A DNA stretch of 64,000 nt, from contig JAIETK010000001.1 of NCBI GenBank assembly GCA_019745325.1, positions 1 to 64,000 of the forward strand, given 5' to 3'. The notes below the pieces were generated by a model. That model was not told the DNA's origin and made no database searches. It was given only the letters and a program-made list of their open reading frames with translations. Source of the DNA: Nitrosomonas sp. GTDB lineage: Bacteria > Pseudomonadota > Gammaproteobacteria > Burkholderiales > Nitrosomonadaceae. Within the stretch, counting starts at the first letter, position 1. The number at the start of each line of letters is the position of its first letter. Below, in pieces: positions 49,443-61,251 of this stretch. The position numbers were made by a program, and so were the translations under genes.

Positions 49443-50333
49443 TTATTCCGATGCAAAAACATTGGTAGACAAATAGCGGTCGCCGCGATCGCAAACAATA
49501 AACACAATAACCGCATTTTCTACTTGCGCAGATAACCGCAATGCGGCAGCTAATGCCCCGCCTGATGATATCCCCGCAAAAATCCCTTCTTCCCGTGCCA
49601 TGCGCCGCGTCATTTCTTCCGCTTCCGGTTGCGATACATAAATCATTTCATCCACGCGGGATGCATCGAAAATTTTCGGCAAATACGCCGGTGACCATTT
49701 TCGAATCCCTGGAATCTGCGCGCCTTCCTCCGGCTGCACGCCGATCACTTTGATTTGCTTCGCCTGTTCTTTAAAAAATCGGGAACACCCCATGATGGTG
49801 CCGGTCGTTCCCATGCTGCTCACGAAATGGGTGAGGGTTCCATCAGTATCCCGCCAAATTTCCGGGGCCGTGCCTTGATAATGCGCCAGCGGATTATCGG
49901 GATTGGCAAATTGGTCGAGAATATATCCCTGCCCTTCATCACGCATTTTTTCCGCGATATCGCGGGCTTGTTCCATTCCTCCGGATTTTGGTGTCAGGAT
50001 GATTTTTGCGCCATAGGCACTCATCGATTGCCGCCTTTCGATGCTGAGATTCTCCGGCATGACGAGCACCATCCGGTAGCCCATCATCGCCGCCGCCATG
50101 GCCAGCGCAATACCGGTATTGCCGCTGGTCGCTTCGATCAAGGCATCACCCGGGCGGATTTCACCGCGCTGCTGCGCATGCGAAATCATCGATAATGCCG
50201 GGCGGTCTTTCACCGATCCTGCGGGATTGTTTCCTTCAAGCTTGGCAAGCACTACGTTACTGGTTGCTCCAGGAAGATGTTTCAGCCTGACTAAAGGGGT
50301 ATTCCCTACAAAATTCTCAATCGTTTTATGCAT
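49443..50333 (-). CDS. cysM: Cysteine synthase B
   Basis: This 296-residue PLP enzyme makes cysteine from O-acetylserine and sulfide or thiosulfate. The PLP Lys is K42 in PAGSVKDRP, the phosphate loop is TSGNTGIALA (near 69), and the SMGTTGTIMG loop marks the O-acetylserine sulfhydrylase family. The C-terminus and length fit CysM rather than CysK. It lies 15 bases before ybgC. Confidence 0.93.
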   Translation of the reverse strand: MHKTIENFVGNTPLVRLKHLPGATSNVVLAKLEGNNPAGSVKDRPALSMISHAQQRGEIRPGDALIEATSGNTGIALAMAAAMMGYRMVLVMPENLSIERRQSMSAYGAKIILTPKSGGMEQARDIAEKMRDEGQGYILDQFANPDNPLAHYQGTAPEIWRDTDGTLTHFVSSMGTTGTIMGCSRFFKEQAKQIKVIGVQPEEGAQIPGIRKWSPAYLPKIFDASRVDEMIYVSQPEAEEMTRRMAREEGIFAGISSGGALAAALRLSAQVENAVIVFIVCDRGDRYLSTNVFASE

Positions 50334-50409
50334 GTGTGCCAGGTCTATCGCTGATTTTCAAGATTATTTCTCAGATTACCGCTTTGTTTCATTTATTGTG
50401 CTCAAATAA

Positions 50410-50443
50410 AAAACCCCCTCTGAACAATGTCAGAGGGGGTTTT
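50410..50443 (-). terminator. Intrinsic terminator of comEA
   Basis: AAAACCCCCTCTG and CAGAGGGGGTTTT form a 13-bp stem with an 8-base loop, about 20 bases past the comEA-like stop codon. Confidence 0.9.
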
Positions 50444-50465
50444 ATGATTTGTTATATCAAAACCG

Positions 50466-50756
50466 CTACTTCTTCTCAGGAGCCTCTGCGCTTTGTTCCG
50501 TTGCAACTGTAACCGTAACCGCATCGCGTATTTGCTTGATAATGCCAGGTCCCACACCGGCCACCTTGGCTAAATCATCTACCGAAGTAAAAGCGCCATT
50601 TTTCTCACGGTACTCCACGATCGCTTTTGCTTTTGCAGGACCGATCCCTTGCAAGCTTTCCAGTTCCGCTTGTGTTGCCGTATTCAGATTGACTGCAGCA
50701 AATGCTGTACCAGTGAACAGGAATAGCAGAGTTACAAAAATAAATAATTGCTTCAT
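50466..50756 (-). CDS. ComEA-like helix-hairpin-helix DNA-binding protein
   Basis: This 96-residue exported protein has a signal peptide (about 1-20) and two helix-hairpin-helix motifs: NLNTATQAELESLQGIGPAKAKAIVEYRE and DDLAKVAGVGPGIIKQI. ComEA-type proteins bind DNA in the periplasm during natural uptake. It stands alone after ftsZ; no other competence gene is near. It has its own terminator. Confidence 0.88.
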   Translation of the reverse strand: MKQLFIFVTLLFLFTGTAFAAVNLNTATQAELESLQGIGPAKAKAIVEYREKNGAFTSVDDLAKVAGVGPGIIKQIRDAVTVTVATEQSAEAPEKK

Positions 50757-50989
50757 GGCATCTCCTTTATCAAAAACAAATACTGATGAACGGAATCACT
50801 CACTTCAGTTTTTGTATATTAAAAAATACTTGCTCGCATTTTTTCATGAGCGCAAGCCGGAATGATATCGGATGCCGCAGAAATTAATTTAGTAACTCAT
50901 CTCAATAGTTTTTATATTCAAATAGATATATGCCTGCGTGAGCCCTTCTAAATATCCTTAACAGGGCAAAAATATTCCATCCATTCTAA

Positions 50990-52147
50990 TTAATCAGCTT
51001 GTCTTCTTAAAAAAGCGGGAATGTCCATTGGATCGACGCCTGACTGGCGCATTGCCGCCACAGTGGCATTGCTTCTCCGGCCGGTTCTCATGACTGCAGG
51101 CTCTTCCGTAGAGAAAATTGAATCCCGGTCATCGGTTCCAGTACGGGTATGAACAACCGTCAATGGCGAGCTTTGACCTTGGTTCTGACTTGCGACGCTG
51201 CCCAGCCCCGTAGCAACCAAAGTCACGCGCAAATTATCGGCCATATCTTCATCAATCACGGTACCGACAATGATCGTTGCATCTTCGGCGGATAGATCTT
51301 TAATGGTGTTCATCACTTCATGCACTTCACGCATTTTGAGTGATTGGCTCGCGGTAATATTCACCAAAATACCGCGCGCGCCGGTCAAGGAAATATCTTC
51401 CAGCAACGGGCTTGAAACCGCGCGTTCTGCCGCGACACGAGCACGATCAACGCCCATGGCGACCGCGGAACCCATCATCGCCATGCCCATTTCGGACATA
51501 ACGGTTTTGACATCGGCAAAATCCACATTCACCAAGCCCGGACAATTAATCACTTCCGCGATGCCTGCAACAGCGCCATAAAGCACATCATTAGCCGCTT
51601 TGAAGGCATCCAGCATCGAAATATCATTGCCTAAGACCATCATCAGCTTGTCGTTAGGAATTACAATCAGCGAATCGACATGTTGCGCCAACGACTCCAT
51701 TCCCGCTTTTGCGGCTATCAAACGTTTTCCTTCAAATGCAAACGGTTTGCTGACAACGGCAACCGTCAATATCCCCATTTCCTTGGCCACTTGCGCAACA
51801 ACCGGCGCGGCTCCGGTACCTGTACCCCCGCCCATGCCGGCGGTGATGAAAAGCATGTCAGCACCCTGAATCAATTCAGCAATCCGGTCACGATCTTCCA
51901 GCGCGGCTTCACGTCCGATTTCAGGATTGGCCCCTGCGCCCAACCCTTTGGTAATGCCTGTGCCGAGTTGCAATACCGTTGGCGCTTTATTACTTTTCAA
52001 TGCTTGGGCATCAGTGTTCATGCTGATAAACTCAACGCCTTGCATGCCGTTCTGAATCATATGATCCACCGCATTGCTGCCGCATCCACCAACGCCGACG
52101 ACTTTGATGACTGCTTCTTGAGTTTCGTTATTCATGATTTCGAACAT
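50990..52147 (-). CDS. ftsZ: Cell division protein FtsZ
   Basis: This 385-residue tubulin-like GTPase forms the division ring. It has the GTP-binding motif GGGTGTG (106-112), the MNTDAQAL loop, the T7 synergy loop with VDFADVK, and the C-terminal MDIPAFLRRQAD that binds FtsA and ZipA. The ATG has an AAGGAGA ribosome binding site. It ends the dcw cluster; lpxC, often next, is not here. Confidence 0.98.
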   Translation of the reverse strand: MFEIMNNETQEAVIKVVGVGGCGSNAVDHMIQNGMQGVEFISMNTDAQALKSNKAPTVLQLGTGITKGLGAGANPEIGREAALEDRDRIAELIQGADMLFITAGMGGGTGTGAAPVVAQVAKEMGILTVAVVSKPFAFEGKRLIAAKAGMESLAQHVDSLIVIPNDKLMMVLGNDISMLDAFKAANDVLYGAVAGIAEVINCPGLVNVDFADVKTVMSEMGMAMMGSAVAMGVDRARVAAERAVSSPLLEDISLTGARGILVNITASQSLKMREVHEVMNTIKDLSAEDATIIVGTVIDEDMADNLRVTLVATGLGSVASQNQGQSSPLTVVHTRTGTDDRDSIFSTEEPAVMRTGRRSNATVAAMRQSGVDPMDIPAFLRRQAD

Positions 52148-52224
52148 ATTGTTTCTCCTTTAGTACATTGAAATTAAAGCCGCTTGACTACCAATATTAC
52201 TCATTAATACCCGTAACTTTCCCT

Positions 52225-53463
52225 TTAGAAATTCTTTTGGAACCAACCTTTCATTCTGGAAAAAATCTGCTTCGCAGAACCTCCTTGTAACCTTGAACCG
52301 TGATGATGCTGCAACTGCTCGATACCCGCTAAAATTAAACCGATTCCTGTTGAATATCGCGGGGTGTGGATCACCTCCTTCAAGTTGCCGCGATAATTCG
52401 GCAAACCCAGCCTTACCGGCATATGGAAGATTTCTTCGCCCAGCTCCACCATACCGCGTAACGAAGCGGATCCACCGGTTATCACGATCCCGGAAGACAG
52501 CAATTCTTCAAATCCGCTGCGGCGCAATTCCGCTTGCACCATGCAATAAAGCTCTTCCGCTCGCGGCTCGATGACTTCCGCCAAAGTTTGTTTGGAGAGC
52601 TGACGGGATCCACGATTGCCGACGTCCGGAACTTCAACCATCTCATGCGTATCGGCGAGGCTTCTGAGCGCGCAGCCATAGCGGCATTTGATATCTTCCG
52701 CGCTTTTCGTAGGGGTGCGTAGCGCCATGGCAATATCATTGGTAATTTGATCGCCGGCGATCGGGATCACCGCCGTATGCCGGATGGCACCATGCGTAAA
52801 TACCGCGATATCGGTCGTTCCGCCACCGATATCCACCAAACAGACACCTAAATCTTTCTCATCATCGGATAACACAGCCATCGCGGACGCGAGCGGCTGC
52901 AAAATTAAGTCACGCACTTCCAACCCGCAGCGATGAACGCATTTCACGATGTTTTGCGCCGCGGAAACAGCGCCGGTGACGATATGCACTTTCACTTCCA
53001 GCCGTATCCCGCTCATCCCTACCGGTTCCCGCACATCTTCCTGGCCATCGATGATGAATTCCTGGTTGAGAACGTGCAATATTTGCTGGTCGGCGGGAAT
53101 ATTGACTGCCTTCGCCGCTTCCATGACCCGCTCAACATCTTTCTCGGTAACTTCCTTATCCTTGATGGGCACCATGCCATTTGAGTTAAAACCCCTGATA
53201 TGGCTGCCGGCTATTCCGGTATACACTTCCTGAATCTTGCAATCCGCCATTAATTCCGCTTCTTCCAGCGCTCGCTGAATAGCATTCACGGTTGTCTCGA
53301 TATTGGCCACAACGCCTTTCTTTAATCCGCGCGACGGATGACTGCCCAGGCCTATCACTTCAAAACCGCCTTCCGGTACGACTTCCGCAACAATGGCGAC
53401 AATTTTTGATGTGCCGATATCCAGCCCGACAATCAAATTCCTATTTTCTCTAGCCTTATTCAT
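52225..53463 (-). CDS. ftsA: Cell division protein FtsA
   Basis: This 412-residue actin-like protein anchors FtsZ to the membrane. The N-terminus has VGLDIGTSKIVAIVAE; the phosphate-binding DIGGGTTDIAVF is near 205-216; and the C-terminal amphipathic helix ends MKGWFQKNF. It lies between ftsQ and ftsZ. Confidence 0.97.
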   Translation of the reverse strand: MNKARENRNLIVGLDIGTSKIVAIVAEVVPEGGFEVIGLGSHPSRGLKKGVVANIETTVNAIQRALEEAELMADCKIQEVYTGIAGSHIRGFNSNGMVPIKDKEVTEKDVERVMEAAKAVNIPADQQILHVLNQEFIIDGQEDVREPVGMSGIRLEVKVHIVTGAVSAAQNIVKCVHRCGLEVRDLILQPLASAMAVLSDDEKDLGVCLVDIGGGTTDIAVFTHGAIRHTAVIPIAGDQITNDIAMALRTPTKSAEDIKCRYGCALRSLADTHEMVEVPDVGNRGSRQLSKQTLAEVIEPRAEELYCMVQAELRRSGFEELLSSGIVITGGSASLRGMVELGEEIFHMPVRLGLPNYRGNLKEVIHTPRYSTGIGLILAGIEQLQHHHGSRLQGGSAKQIFSRMKGWFQKNF

Positions 53464-53483
53464 CTAGTCCCATCTCCCTGGTC

Positions 53484-54263
53484 TCACGTCTCTCTCCTGG
53501 CATCGGATTTACGCGGTACGTGTGGCGCCGCATCCGGCGTGCGAATCGCAAAACCGTTTGGATAACGCAAATCGACATATGCTAATGGCCCTTGTTGATT
53601 TAACAAAGCAATACTGTGATTGAATATTGAAACATAGCGGGTCAATCGTTCTTCCGTTTCATCGCGCCCCAATTCCAGGACTGTTCCGGTATCCAATTGA
53701 ATACGCCAGGCATAGCGTGGTGTCAGGATCAGCTCAGCAATTTTTTGCTGCAGCGGCGCTAAAATTTGGTTGAAACGCTGATATTGCCGCGTCACCTCGT
53801 GCGCACTCGCTTCATTGGGTCCTGTAAAAACCGGCAAATCCATCTCAGCGCTAACCCGGAACACCTCACCATAAGTGTTGACCAAAGCATGACTTCCCCA
53901 ATAAGCCAGCGCGCGATGCTCTTCCAGCGTCACATTCAATCCATGGGGCCATTCCCTATTTACTTTCGCCTCTCGCACCCACGGCAATTTTACAAAAGCT
54001 TCGCGCACTGCGGTTAAATTTACCGAAATAAAATTTCCGTCAATCTCAGTTTTCACGAGCTGCTCAATTTGTTCATTGGTAACATTCTGTAAAGCCATGT
54101 TTTTTGTTTCACCACGAACAACATTGATACTAATTTCCTTGATTGGAAAAAAGGGTGGTCTTATCAACTGCAAGCTGATGGCATACAACACGGCTATCGC
54201 AACCGTGCCGACCAGTATCTTAGACAGAAAATTCAATGCATTAGGATTATTCCACATGCGCAA
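53484..54263 (-). CDS. ftsQ: Cell division protein FtsQ
   Basis: This 259-residue inner-membrane protein has one N-terminal helix (about 12-30), a POTRA domain (about 37-105, with FFPIKEISI) and a beta domain with [21 protein letters not shown]. It joins the divisome with FtsL and FtsB. Its start overlaps the end of ddlB by 11 to 17 bases; ATG at 54263 or 54257 is possible. Confidence 0.93.
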   Translation of the reverse strand: MRMWNNPNALNFLSKILVGTVAIAVLYAISLQLIRPPFFPIKEISINVVRGETKNMALQNVTNEQIEQLVKTEIDGNFISVNLTAVREAFVKLPWVREAKVNREWPHGLNVTLEEHRALAYWGSHALVNTYGEVFRVSAEMDLPVFTGPNEASAHEVTRQYQRFNQILAPLQQKIAELILTPRYAWRIQLDTGTVLELGRDETEERLTRYVSIFNHSIALLNQQGPLAYVDLRYPNGFAIRTPDAAPHVPRKSDARRET

Positions 54264-55164
54264 GATCCAATATTTTCACAACCAATTCCTCGAAGGAAAT
54301 ACCCGCAGCCTTTGCAGCCATCGGCACCAAGCTATGGCCGGTCATTCCCGGCGAAGTATTGGCTTCGAGAAAATAGAACTGACCGGACGGCGTTAAAATC
54401 AAATCAACCCTGCCCCAGCCCCGGCAACCCAAGACTCTATAAGCTTGTAGCGCTTGCTTCTGAATGGCTTCCTCCACGTCACCCGGCAATCCGCTGGGAC
54501 AAAAATAGCGGGTTTCATTGGAGAAATACTTCGCTTCATAGTCATAAAGATCACCGGCTATCTCGATTCTGACCAGCGGCAAAGGCATATCCCCCAGCAC
54601 CGCCACCGTTAACTCCTGACCGGCAATAAATTCTTCCGCGAGCACCAAAGAATCATGCTGCGCCGCCAAATGATAGGCGGCTTCCAGATCCTTACCGTCA
54701 AATACTTTACTCAAACCAATCGTGGAACCTTCGCGCGCCGGTTTGACGATCAACGGCAACCCTAACGTATCCGCAATCGCAGAAAAATCACTATCGGCTT
54801 GTAACAAGGCATACCGGGGGGAGAGAATACCTGCGGCTTGCCAAATTAATTTAGTACGCCATTTATCCATCGCCAAAGCACTCGCCATCACGCCACTGCC
54901 GGTGTACGGCAACCGGATCCATTCAAGCACGCCCTGAATGGTCCCATCCTCGCCAAAACGTCCGTGCAGTGTGATAAAAGCCCGTTTAAAACCCTGCTGC
55001 AATAACATTTCCAATCCCTGATCGGCTGGATCAAAAGGATGGGCATCCACCCCGCTTCGACGCAATGCGGCCAAAACAGCTTCTCCGCTCTGCAACGATA
55101 TCTCACGTTCCGCAGACCGGCCGCCTAACAACACCGCAACTTTGCCGAAATCATGCGCTGTCAC
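54247..55164 (-). CDS. ddlB: D-alanine--D-alanine ligase
   Basis: This 305-residue ATP-grasp enzyme joins two D-Ala for peptidoglycan. Marks are [26 protein letters not shown], and the C-terminal [20 protein letters not shown]. The start is GTG at 55164, sharing one base with the murB stop (TAGTG). Confidence 0.96.
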   Translation of the reverse strand: MTAHDFGKVAVLLGGRSAEREISLQSGEAVLAALRRSGVDAHPFDPADQGLEMLLQQGFKRAFITLHGRFGEDGTIQGVLEWIRLPYTGSGVMASALAMDKWRTKLIWQAAGILSPRYALLQADSDFSAIADTLGLPLIVKPAREGSTIGLSKVFDGKDLEAAYHLAAQHDSLVLAEEFIAGQELTVAVLGDMPLPLVRIEIAGDLYDYEAKYFSNETRYFCPSGLPGDVEEAIQKQALQAYRVLGCRGWGRVDLILTPSGQFYFLEANTSPGMTGHSLVPMAAKAAGISFEELVVKILDLAHVE

Positions 55165-56150
55165 TATGCCAACCTCCTCGGCTCACCGATAATTCTGACC
55201 TCCGGGATCAAGTCCACCGCCATCGCTTTCTTTACCCTGCGTTGCACCATCATCATCAGCGCTTCGATATCCGCTGCGGTGGCATGGCCGGTATTTACAA
55301 TAAAATTGGCATGCTTCGGCGATACCATGGCGCCGCCCAAATGACACCCTTTTAAGCCGCAAGCTTCGATCAATCGCGCGGCAAAATCCCCTGGCGGATT
55401 GCGAAAAACCGAACCGGCATTCGGTCGGTTCAATGGCTGACTGGCCACACGTTGCGACAGCAGCTGCTTAATTTTCTGCCGGGATTCCGCCTGATTGCCC
55501 GATGACAGCCTGAAAAAACCGCCGGCAAACCATTCTGCCGGGACTGTTGCCGATTGGTGTTGCAGTTTCACGCTGCGATAACCGGTCTCGTAATCCGTCG
55601 CGTGACGGACCAAAATTTGGCCGCTGCGATCGATGACTTTCACCCGTTCTACAAATTGCCAGGTTTCAGACCCATAGCACCCGGCGTTCATCGCCAAGGC
55701 GCCGCCGATCGTCCCCGGGATTCCGGCTAAAAATTCGGCGCCTGCCAAATCGTGCTGAGCGGAAAACCGCGCAACCTTGGCGCAAGCCACGCCGGCGCCG
55801 GCATAAACCAATCCGCCGGATTCATTTTTTTCGATCAACTGCAAATCGTTCAATCGCGCGTGCAAAGCAATCACGATGCCGCGCAACCCTCCATCCCTGA
55901 CCAGCAAATTGCTGCCCAAGCCGATAACATATACCGCTTGATGTGGGAATGCCCGGAGAACATTGGCGAAATCGTCCAGATCCGCCGGCACGTAATATCG
56001 ATCCGCAATACCCCCCGCGCGCCAGGTGACATGGCTTCGCATCGGCTCATTGATGCGCATCTCGCCACGCAGTGATACTGCGCCAGCTTCACCGGCTGTT
56101 TGATTCATCGGCATCATGATCGGTCTCGGAACGGACAACATTGCAGTCAT
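55164..56150 (-). CDS. murB: UDP-N-acetylenolpyruvoylglucosamine reductase
   Basis: This 328-residue FAD enzyme reduces the enolpyruvyl group to make UDP-MurNAc. It shows the FAD pattern [14 protein letters not shown] (near 74-87), the [18 protein letters not shown] block and the active-site part [12 protein letters not shown] start at residue 15 (MNQTAGEA) is possible. It follows murC. Confidence 0.96.
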   Translation of the reverse strand: MTAMLSVPRPIMMPMNQTAGEAGAVSLRGEMRINEPMRSHVTWRAGGIADRYYVPADLDDFANVLRAFPHQAVYVIGLGSNLLVRDGGLRGIVIALHARLNDLQLIEKNESGGLVYAGAGVACAKVARFSAQHDLAGAEFLAGIPGTIGGALAMNAGCYGSETWQFVERVKVIDRSGQILVRHATDYETGYRSVKLQHQSATVPAEWFAGGFFRLSSGNQAESRQKIKQLLSQRVASQPLNRPNAGSVFRNPPGDFAARLIEACGLKGCHLGGAMVSPKHANFIVNTGHATAADIEALMMMVQRRVKKAMAVDLIPEVRIIGEPRRLA

Positions 56151-56168
56151 TTCTCATTAAGCCCCGTT

Positions 56169-57602
56169 TTAATCCCCATTAACAACCGTCAGCTTACTAC
56201 CTGTTTGCGCTATCTGCGGCGCCACTCGCGCCACCGAACCGGCGCCCATCACCAATACCACATCGCCATCTTGAACCACGCCCAGAACGGCATCCGCCAA
56301 ATCATCGACCTCTTCGATATAAATCGGCTCCACCTTGCCCTGTACCCGGATTGCCCGCGCCAATGATTTACTATCCGCCGCGACGATCGGTTCTTCCCCC
56401 GCCGGATACACTTCGGTGAGCAGCAAAAGATCGGCTTGCGACAATACCCGCGTGAAATCCTCAAATACATCGCGCGTTCGCGTGTAACGATGCGGCTGAA
56501 AAACAACCACTAACCGCCTGCCCGGAAATGCGCCGCGCGCCGCTTTAATGGTCGCATCCATTTCTACCGGGTGATGACCATAATCATCAATCAATGAAAA
56601 ACTTTTATGCACGGACAAGCGGATGTTTCCAAATTGCTGGAATCGCCGCTCCACTCCCTTGAATTCCGCCAGTGCTTTGACGATCGCAGCATCCGGCACG
56701 CAGATTTCGTTGGCGACGGCGATGGCTGCCAATGCATTCTGAATGTTGTGAAGTCCGGGTAAATTGAGCGTGATATCCAAATAACGGGCCGATCCGTTAA
56801 CGCCGATCACCGCAGTAAATTTCATTTGATGATGCTTGTGCGCAATGTTGATCGCGCGGACCTGCGCGGTTTCCGATAACCCATAGGTTGTAATCGGTTT
56901 GGTTATCGCCGGCATCACTTCGCGAATATTGGCGTCGTCCACGCAAATCACGGCCATTCCGTAAAAAGGCAAATGCTGGACGAATTCCACAAAGGTCTGT
57001 TTGAGCCGGTTGAAATCGTGTCCGTAGGTTTCCATATGATCCGCATCAATATTGGTCACAACCGCCAGAACCGGCTGCAAATACAAAAACGATGCGTCGG
57101 ATTCATCGGCCTCGACCACTATGAATTCGCCGCTGCCCAGCTGGGCGTGACATCCCGCAGCTTCCAGCTTTCCTCCGATGACAAACGTCGGATCCATACC
57201 GGCTGCCGCCAATATGCTGGCAATCAGGCTGGTTGTCGTGGTTTTGCCGTGAGTTCCGGCAACGGCGATACCGCTGCGCAACCGCAATAGCTCGGCCAGC
57301 ATCATGGCACGCGGCACGACCGGAATATTTTTGTTTTTTGCCGCGATCACTTCCGGATTGTCCGGCTTGACCGCTGTGGAAGTCACCACCACGTCGGCGC
57401 CGGCGATTTGTCCGCTGGCATGACCGCTATATACTTGAATTCCGAGCTTTGATAAGCGTTGCGTAACCCGGTTGCTGATCAAATCCGAACCGCTGACTTG
57501 AAATCCCAGATTCACAAACACCTCGGCAATCCCGCTCATGCCCGCGCCGCCAATACCTACAAAATGTATGTGTTTAACTTTATGCTTCATGCAGCGCTCC
57601 AC
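56169..57602 (-). CDS. murC: UDP-N-acetylmuramate--L-alanine ligase
   Basis: This 477-residue Mur ligase adds L-Ala to UDP-MurNAc. The N-terminus has [16 protein letters not shown], the ATP loop is [11 protein letters not shown] (near 116-126), and [14 protein letters not shown] lies in the C-terminal part. An ATG at 57590 (MKHKVKH) is the likely start. It overlaps the murG end. Confidence 0.97.
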   Translation of the reverse strand: MERCMKHKVKHIHFVGIGGAGMSGIAEVFVNLGFQVSGSDLISNRVTQRLSKLGIQVYSGHASGQIAGADVVVTSTAVKPDNPEVIAAKNKNIPVVPRAMMLAELLRLRSGIAVAGTHGKTTTTSLIASILAAAGMDPTFVIGGKLEAAGCHAQLGSGEFIVVEADESDASFLYLQPVLAVVTNIDADHMETYGHDFNRLKQTFVEFVQHLPFYGMAVICVDDANIREVMPAITKPITTYGLSETAQVRAINIAHKHHQMKFTAVIGVNGSARYLDITLNLPGLHNIQNALAAIAVANEICVPDAAIVKALAEFKGVERRFQQFGNIRLSVHKSFSLIDDYGHHPVEMDATIKAARGAFPGRRLVVVFQPHRYTRTRDVFEDFTRVLSQADLLLLTEVYPAGEEPIVAADSKSLARAIRVQGKVEPIYIEEVDDLADAVLGVVQDGDVVLVMGAGSVARVAPQIAQTGSKLTVVNGD

Positions 57603-58671
57603 TTAATTCGATACAGGCTTGCGCGACGACCCGGGTGGCCTCCGGCTTTGCCAGACTGCGCGCAGCCTTTGCCATCTCGAGTAATTTTTCCCGTGTTAAA
57701 CTCATCAGCAAATCCGCGAGCTTTTGCGCATTTAATTCCGCTTGCGGCAAAAGCACCGCGGCTCCCCGGCTGGAAAGAAACCGCGCATTCGCGGTTTGAT
57801 GATCGTCCACCGCATGCGGATAGGGTATCAGTATGCTGGCGGCACCGGCTGCGCTTAGTTCGGCAACCGTCAGCGCACCGGCGCGGCACACCACCAAATC
57901 CGATGCAGCATAGCATTTGGCCATATCTTCGATAAACGCCAGGACTTCCGCTTGCAGATGCAAATCGGCATAGCGCTTGCTAACCGTTTCCCAATGAGCG
58001 GCGCCCGTCTGGTGCACCACGATAGGACGCAAATGTTCAGGAACCAGCTTGAGTGCTTGCGGAACTGTATCATTCAGGATTTGCGCGCCCAGACTGCCCC
58101 CCACGACTAGCACGTGCAGTTTTCCTTGCCGTTCCCGGTAACGCTGTTCCGGCGCATCGATTTGCGCGATCTCGGCGCGCACGGGATTTCCCGACCACAC
58201 GGCGCTGACCTTTCCGGACTGCAAAGCATCGGGGAATCCGAGAAAAACTCTTTCCGCCAGTTTCGCCAGAATTTTATTGGTTAGCCCGGGAATCGAATTT
58301 TGCTCGTGGATAACCAGCGGTTTATTCAGCAGCGAAGACATCATGCCACCCGGGAACGCCGGATAACCGCCCATTCCCAACACGACATCGGGCTTAACCC
58401 GCTGGATGATGCGCAGGCTCTGCAAAAATGCCCTGAGCAAACGCCACGGCAATAGGGCCCATGTCAGCAGCCGCTTGCCACGCAATCCCGAAAAACTGAT
58501 CACCTCCGTCTGATAACCCCTTTGCGGCACCAGCTTCAGCTCCATGCCCGCCTCCGTTCCCAGCCACACCACACGCCAGCCGGCTTGCCGCAGATAATCG
58601 GCTACCGCCAAACCCGGAAACACATGCCCGCCGGTTCCGCCCGCCATGATCAGGATGGTACGCGTGTTCAT
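57580..58671 (-). CDS. murG: Lipid II synthase MurG
   Basis: This 363-residue glycosyltransferase adds GlcNAc to lipid I on the inner face of the membrane. It has [19 protein letters not shown] at the N-terminus, [11 protein letters not shown] and the C-terminal nucleotide-binding [15 protein letters not shown]. The ATG at 58671 overlaps the ftsW stop as ATGA, so it is preferred to the upstream in-frame start at 58740. Confidence 0.96.
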   Translation of the reverse strand: MNTRTILIMAGGTGGHVFPGLAVADYLRQAGWRVVWLGTEAGMELKLVPQRGYQTEVISFSGLRGKRLLTWALLPWRLLRAFLQSLRIIQRVKPDVVLGMGGYPAFPGGMMSSLLNKPLVIHEQNSIPGLTNKILAKLAERVFLGFPDALQSGKVSAVWSGNPVRAEIAQIDAPEQRYRERQGKLHVLVVGGSLGAQILNDTVPQALKLVPEHLRPIVVHQTGAAHWETVSKRYADLHLQAEVLAFIEDMAKCYAASDLVVCRAGALTVAELSAAGAASILIPYPHAVDDHQTANARFLSSRGAAVLLPQAELNAQKLADLLMSLTREKLLEMAKAARSLAKPEATRVVAQACIELSGALHEA

Positions 58672-59828
58672 ACGTTCAGCCCCCGCAAGCGCTGCCGGTT
58701 TTCCCAATCGATCCGCAACAGCACTGCCAGCGCGAGACAAATCGCGGTAATGCTGCTACCGCCGAAACTCAGCAGCGGTAATGTCAGTCCTTTGGTGGGC
58801 AAAACCCCCATATTGACGCCCATATTGATCAGCGCCTGCACGCCGATCCAGATGCCGATTCCTTGCGCCACCAGCGCAGAAAAAGGATTCCCCAGCTTGG
58901 CCGCCAAACGCCCGATGACGAAGGCACGGGTTATCAACCAAATAAAGAGCACAATCACGGTGGCTACCCCCACAAAACCGAGCTCTTCGGCAAGCACCGA
59001 GAGCAAGAAATCGGTATGCGCCTCCGGCAAATAGAACAATTTCTCGACACTGCCGCCCAAACCTACTCCGAGCCATTCACCGCGGCCAAACGCGATCAGC
59101 GCATGACTCAATTGATAGCCTTTGCCATACGGATCCGCCCACGGATCCATGAACGCGATCACCCGGTTCAGCCGGTACGGCGAACTCAAAATCAATTCGT
59201 AGAGGCCGATCGCCAATATACTGATCAGCGCGATAAAGATTTTCAGACTGACACCACCGAGAAACAGGATCGACATCGCCAGCGCCGTTACCACAAAGAA
59301 CGCGCCGAAATCCGGCTCCAGCAGCAATAAAGCGCCAACGACCGATAACACCACGGTAATTGGCAAGAAGCCTTTGAAGAATGAATTAAGATCGACCACC
59401 TTACGGTTCACGTAATCCGCCGCATATAACACCATGCAGAATTTCATATACTCGGATGGCTGAATATTGACTACGTATAATGAAATCCAGCGTTGACTGC
59501 CGTTAACCTCATGACCGATCCCGGGGATAAGCACTAACACCAGCATCAACAAGCAGATCATCAGCAAATAAGTCACATATTTTTGCCATACCTGCATGGG
59601 CACCTGAAAAGCGATCAATCCCAGCAGCAAGCCGACGCCCAGGTACGCGCTGTGCCGTAATAAATAATGCCCGGCGCGGTCAGCACCAAATTGCGCTTCG
59701 GCAATCGCAATCGAGGCAGAGTAAATCATCACCAAGCCAATACTTAACAGCAACAATGCCGACCAAACCAGCGCCTGGTCATAATCACTCATGACTCTCG
59801 GTTTTTGGCTATTCGCTTGATATATCAT
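58668..59828 (-). CDS. ftsW: Peptidoglycan polymerase FtsW
   Basis: This 386-residue SEDS-family glycosyltransferase with about ten membrane helices polymerises septal peptidoglycan. Family marks are [33 protein letters not shown] and the C-terminal [19 protein letters not shown] second ATG at 59792 (MSDYDQAL) could be the real start. It lies between murD and murG. Confidence 0.96.
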   Translation of the reverse strand: MIYQANSQKPRVMSDYDQALVWSALLLLSIGLVMIYSASIAIAEAQFGADRAGHYLLRHSAYLGVGLLLGLIAFQVPMQVWQKYVTYLLMICLLMLVLVLIPGIGHEVNGSQRWISLYVVNIQPSEYMKFCMVLYAADYVNRKVVDLNSFFKGFLPITVVLSVVGALLLLEPDFGAFFVVTALAMSILFLGGVSLKIFIALISILAIGLYELILSSPYRLNRVIAFMDPWADPYGKGYQLSHALIAFGRGEWLGVGLGGSVEKLFYLPEAHTDFLLSVLAEELGFVGVATVIVLFIWLITRAFVIGRLAAKLGNPFSALVAQGIGIWIGVQALINMGVNMGVLPTKGLTLPLLSFGGSSITAICLALAVLLRIDWENRQRLRGLNV

Positions 59829-59831
59829 GGC

Positions 59832-61247
59832 TTAGTGCTTCTTCTGTCCAAAACTGAAAAACTTGTTCTCGATATCCTTAACTGCCGCCACGAAAACTTC
59901 CGCGCGATGGATATAGTTTCTGAACATATCGAAACTGGCGCACGCCGGCGAAAGCAGCACCACGTCGCCCGCTTGCGCCAACAAGAAGCTTTTTTGCATC
60001 GCCTCTTCCATCGTAACCGCGAAGTGCAACGGCACTCCGCAATCTTTTAATTCATTGGCGATAATTCCGGCATCACGGCCTATCAGCACGACCGCTCTGG
60101 CGTTATTGGCAACTGCATCCCGCATCAACGAGAAATCCTGTCCCTTGCCATCTCCGCCGGCGATTAAAATGACATTTTTTCTCATGCCATTCAGGGCTGC
60201 TATCGTTGCACCCACGTTAGTGCTCTTGGAATCATCAAAGAAAGTCACGCCATTGAACGCGGCAACCTTTTCCATCCGGTGCGGCAGGCCGCGAAATTCG
60301 CGCAGCGCCGCCAACAAGGGTGCCATCGGAAGCGCCAGGGCGCGGCAGATCGCCAACGCAGCCAACGCATTGGCGGCATTATGCAAGCCATTGACGACGA
60401 GCTCGCTGGTTTTCATCAATGGCCGGCCTCCCTCCATCAACCATAAATCGTCGCCATTGTGCAGCATACCGAAATCCGATTGCACGGACGCGCTATCCAC
60501 CCCGAAGGTTACGTGCTTCCGCTGTGCTAATGCCATGCCTTTAACCACCGGATCGTCACGGTTTAATATTTGTATGCCAGCATCTTCTTGTTCATGCAGA
60601 AAAATTCTTGCTTTGGCCGCGATGTAATCTTGCATCGCGGCATAGCGATCCAGATGATCTTCGCTCAAATTCAGCACGGCGGCGACGTCAGCATTCAGAT
60701 TATGCGTGGTTTCCAATTGGAAGCTGGACACTTCCAGCACCCAAGCTTGCGGCCAATCACCGGCGTCGATCCGTTTCATGAGCGCATCCAATACGGCTGG
60801 GCCGATATTTCCGGCCACTTCGACATTCCAGCCCGATTTTCTCAACATCGCGCCCACCATCGACGTTACCGTGGTTTTGCCGTTTGATCCGGTAATCGCC
60901 AGCACTTTCGGTTTCGGTAAACCCGATTGTTCCAGCGCCCATGAGAACAGCACCATATCGCCAACCACCGGTATGCCCTGTTTTACCGCTTGCTGAACGC
61001 AAGGATCCGCAACCGGCACACCCGGACTGATCGCGATCATTTCAATATCGTCCAACATAGCGCTCTCAAATTTACCGGTAAAGACTCTCACGTCCGGATG
61101 CTTTTCCCTTACCTCCCGCAATGCCGGGGGTTGCTGACGGCTATCGGCAACGCGCACGTCCGCGCCTTGCCTTGTCAGCCATTTCACCATGGATAAGCCC
61201 GTTTCACCCATTCCAAGCACCAAGATTTTTTTACCGCTTACATTCAT
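59832..61247 (-). CDS. murD: UDP-N-acetylmuramoyl-L-alanine--D-glutamate ligase
   Basis: This 471-residue Mur ligase adds D-Glu. The ATP loop is [13 protein letters not shown] (near 118-130), and DDSKSTNVGATIAAL and LIAGGDGKGQDF lie in the C-terminal half. Its stop lies three bases before the ftsW start. Length is normal. Confidence 0.97.
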   Translation of the reverse strand: MNVSGKKILVLGMGETGLSMVKWLTRQGADVRVADSRQQPPALREVREKHPDVRVFTGKFESAMLDDIEMIAISPGVPVADPCVQQAVKQGIPVVGDMVLFSWALEQSGLPKPKVLAITGSNGKTTVTSMVGAMLRKSGWNVEVAGNIGPAVLDALMKRIDAGDWPQAWVLEVSSFQLETTHNLNADVAAVLNLSEDHLDRYAAMQDYIAAKARIFLHEQEDAGIQILNRDDPVVKGMALAQRKHVTFGVDSASVQSDFGMLHNGDDLWLMEGGRPLMKTSELVVNGLHNAANALAALAICRALALPMAPLLAALREFRGLPHRMEKVAAFNGVTFFDDSKSTNVGATIAALNGMRKNVILIAGGDGKGQDFSLMRDAVANNARAVVLIGRDAGIIANELKDCGVPLHFAVTMEEAMQKSFLLAQAGDVVLLSPACASFDMFRNYIHRAEVFVAAVKDIENKFFSFGQKKH

Positions 61248-61251
61248 CGGT

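Noticed and set aside
50757-50989. Search for lpxC or another gene after ftsZ
   Set aside because: The 233-base gap is AT-rich with no open frame that fits; lpxC is not in this window.
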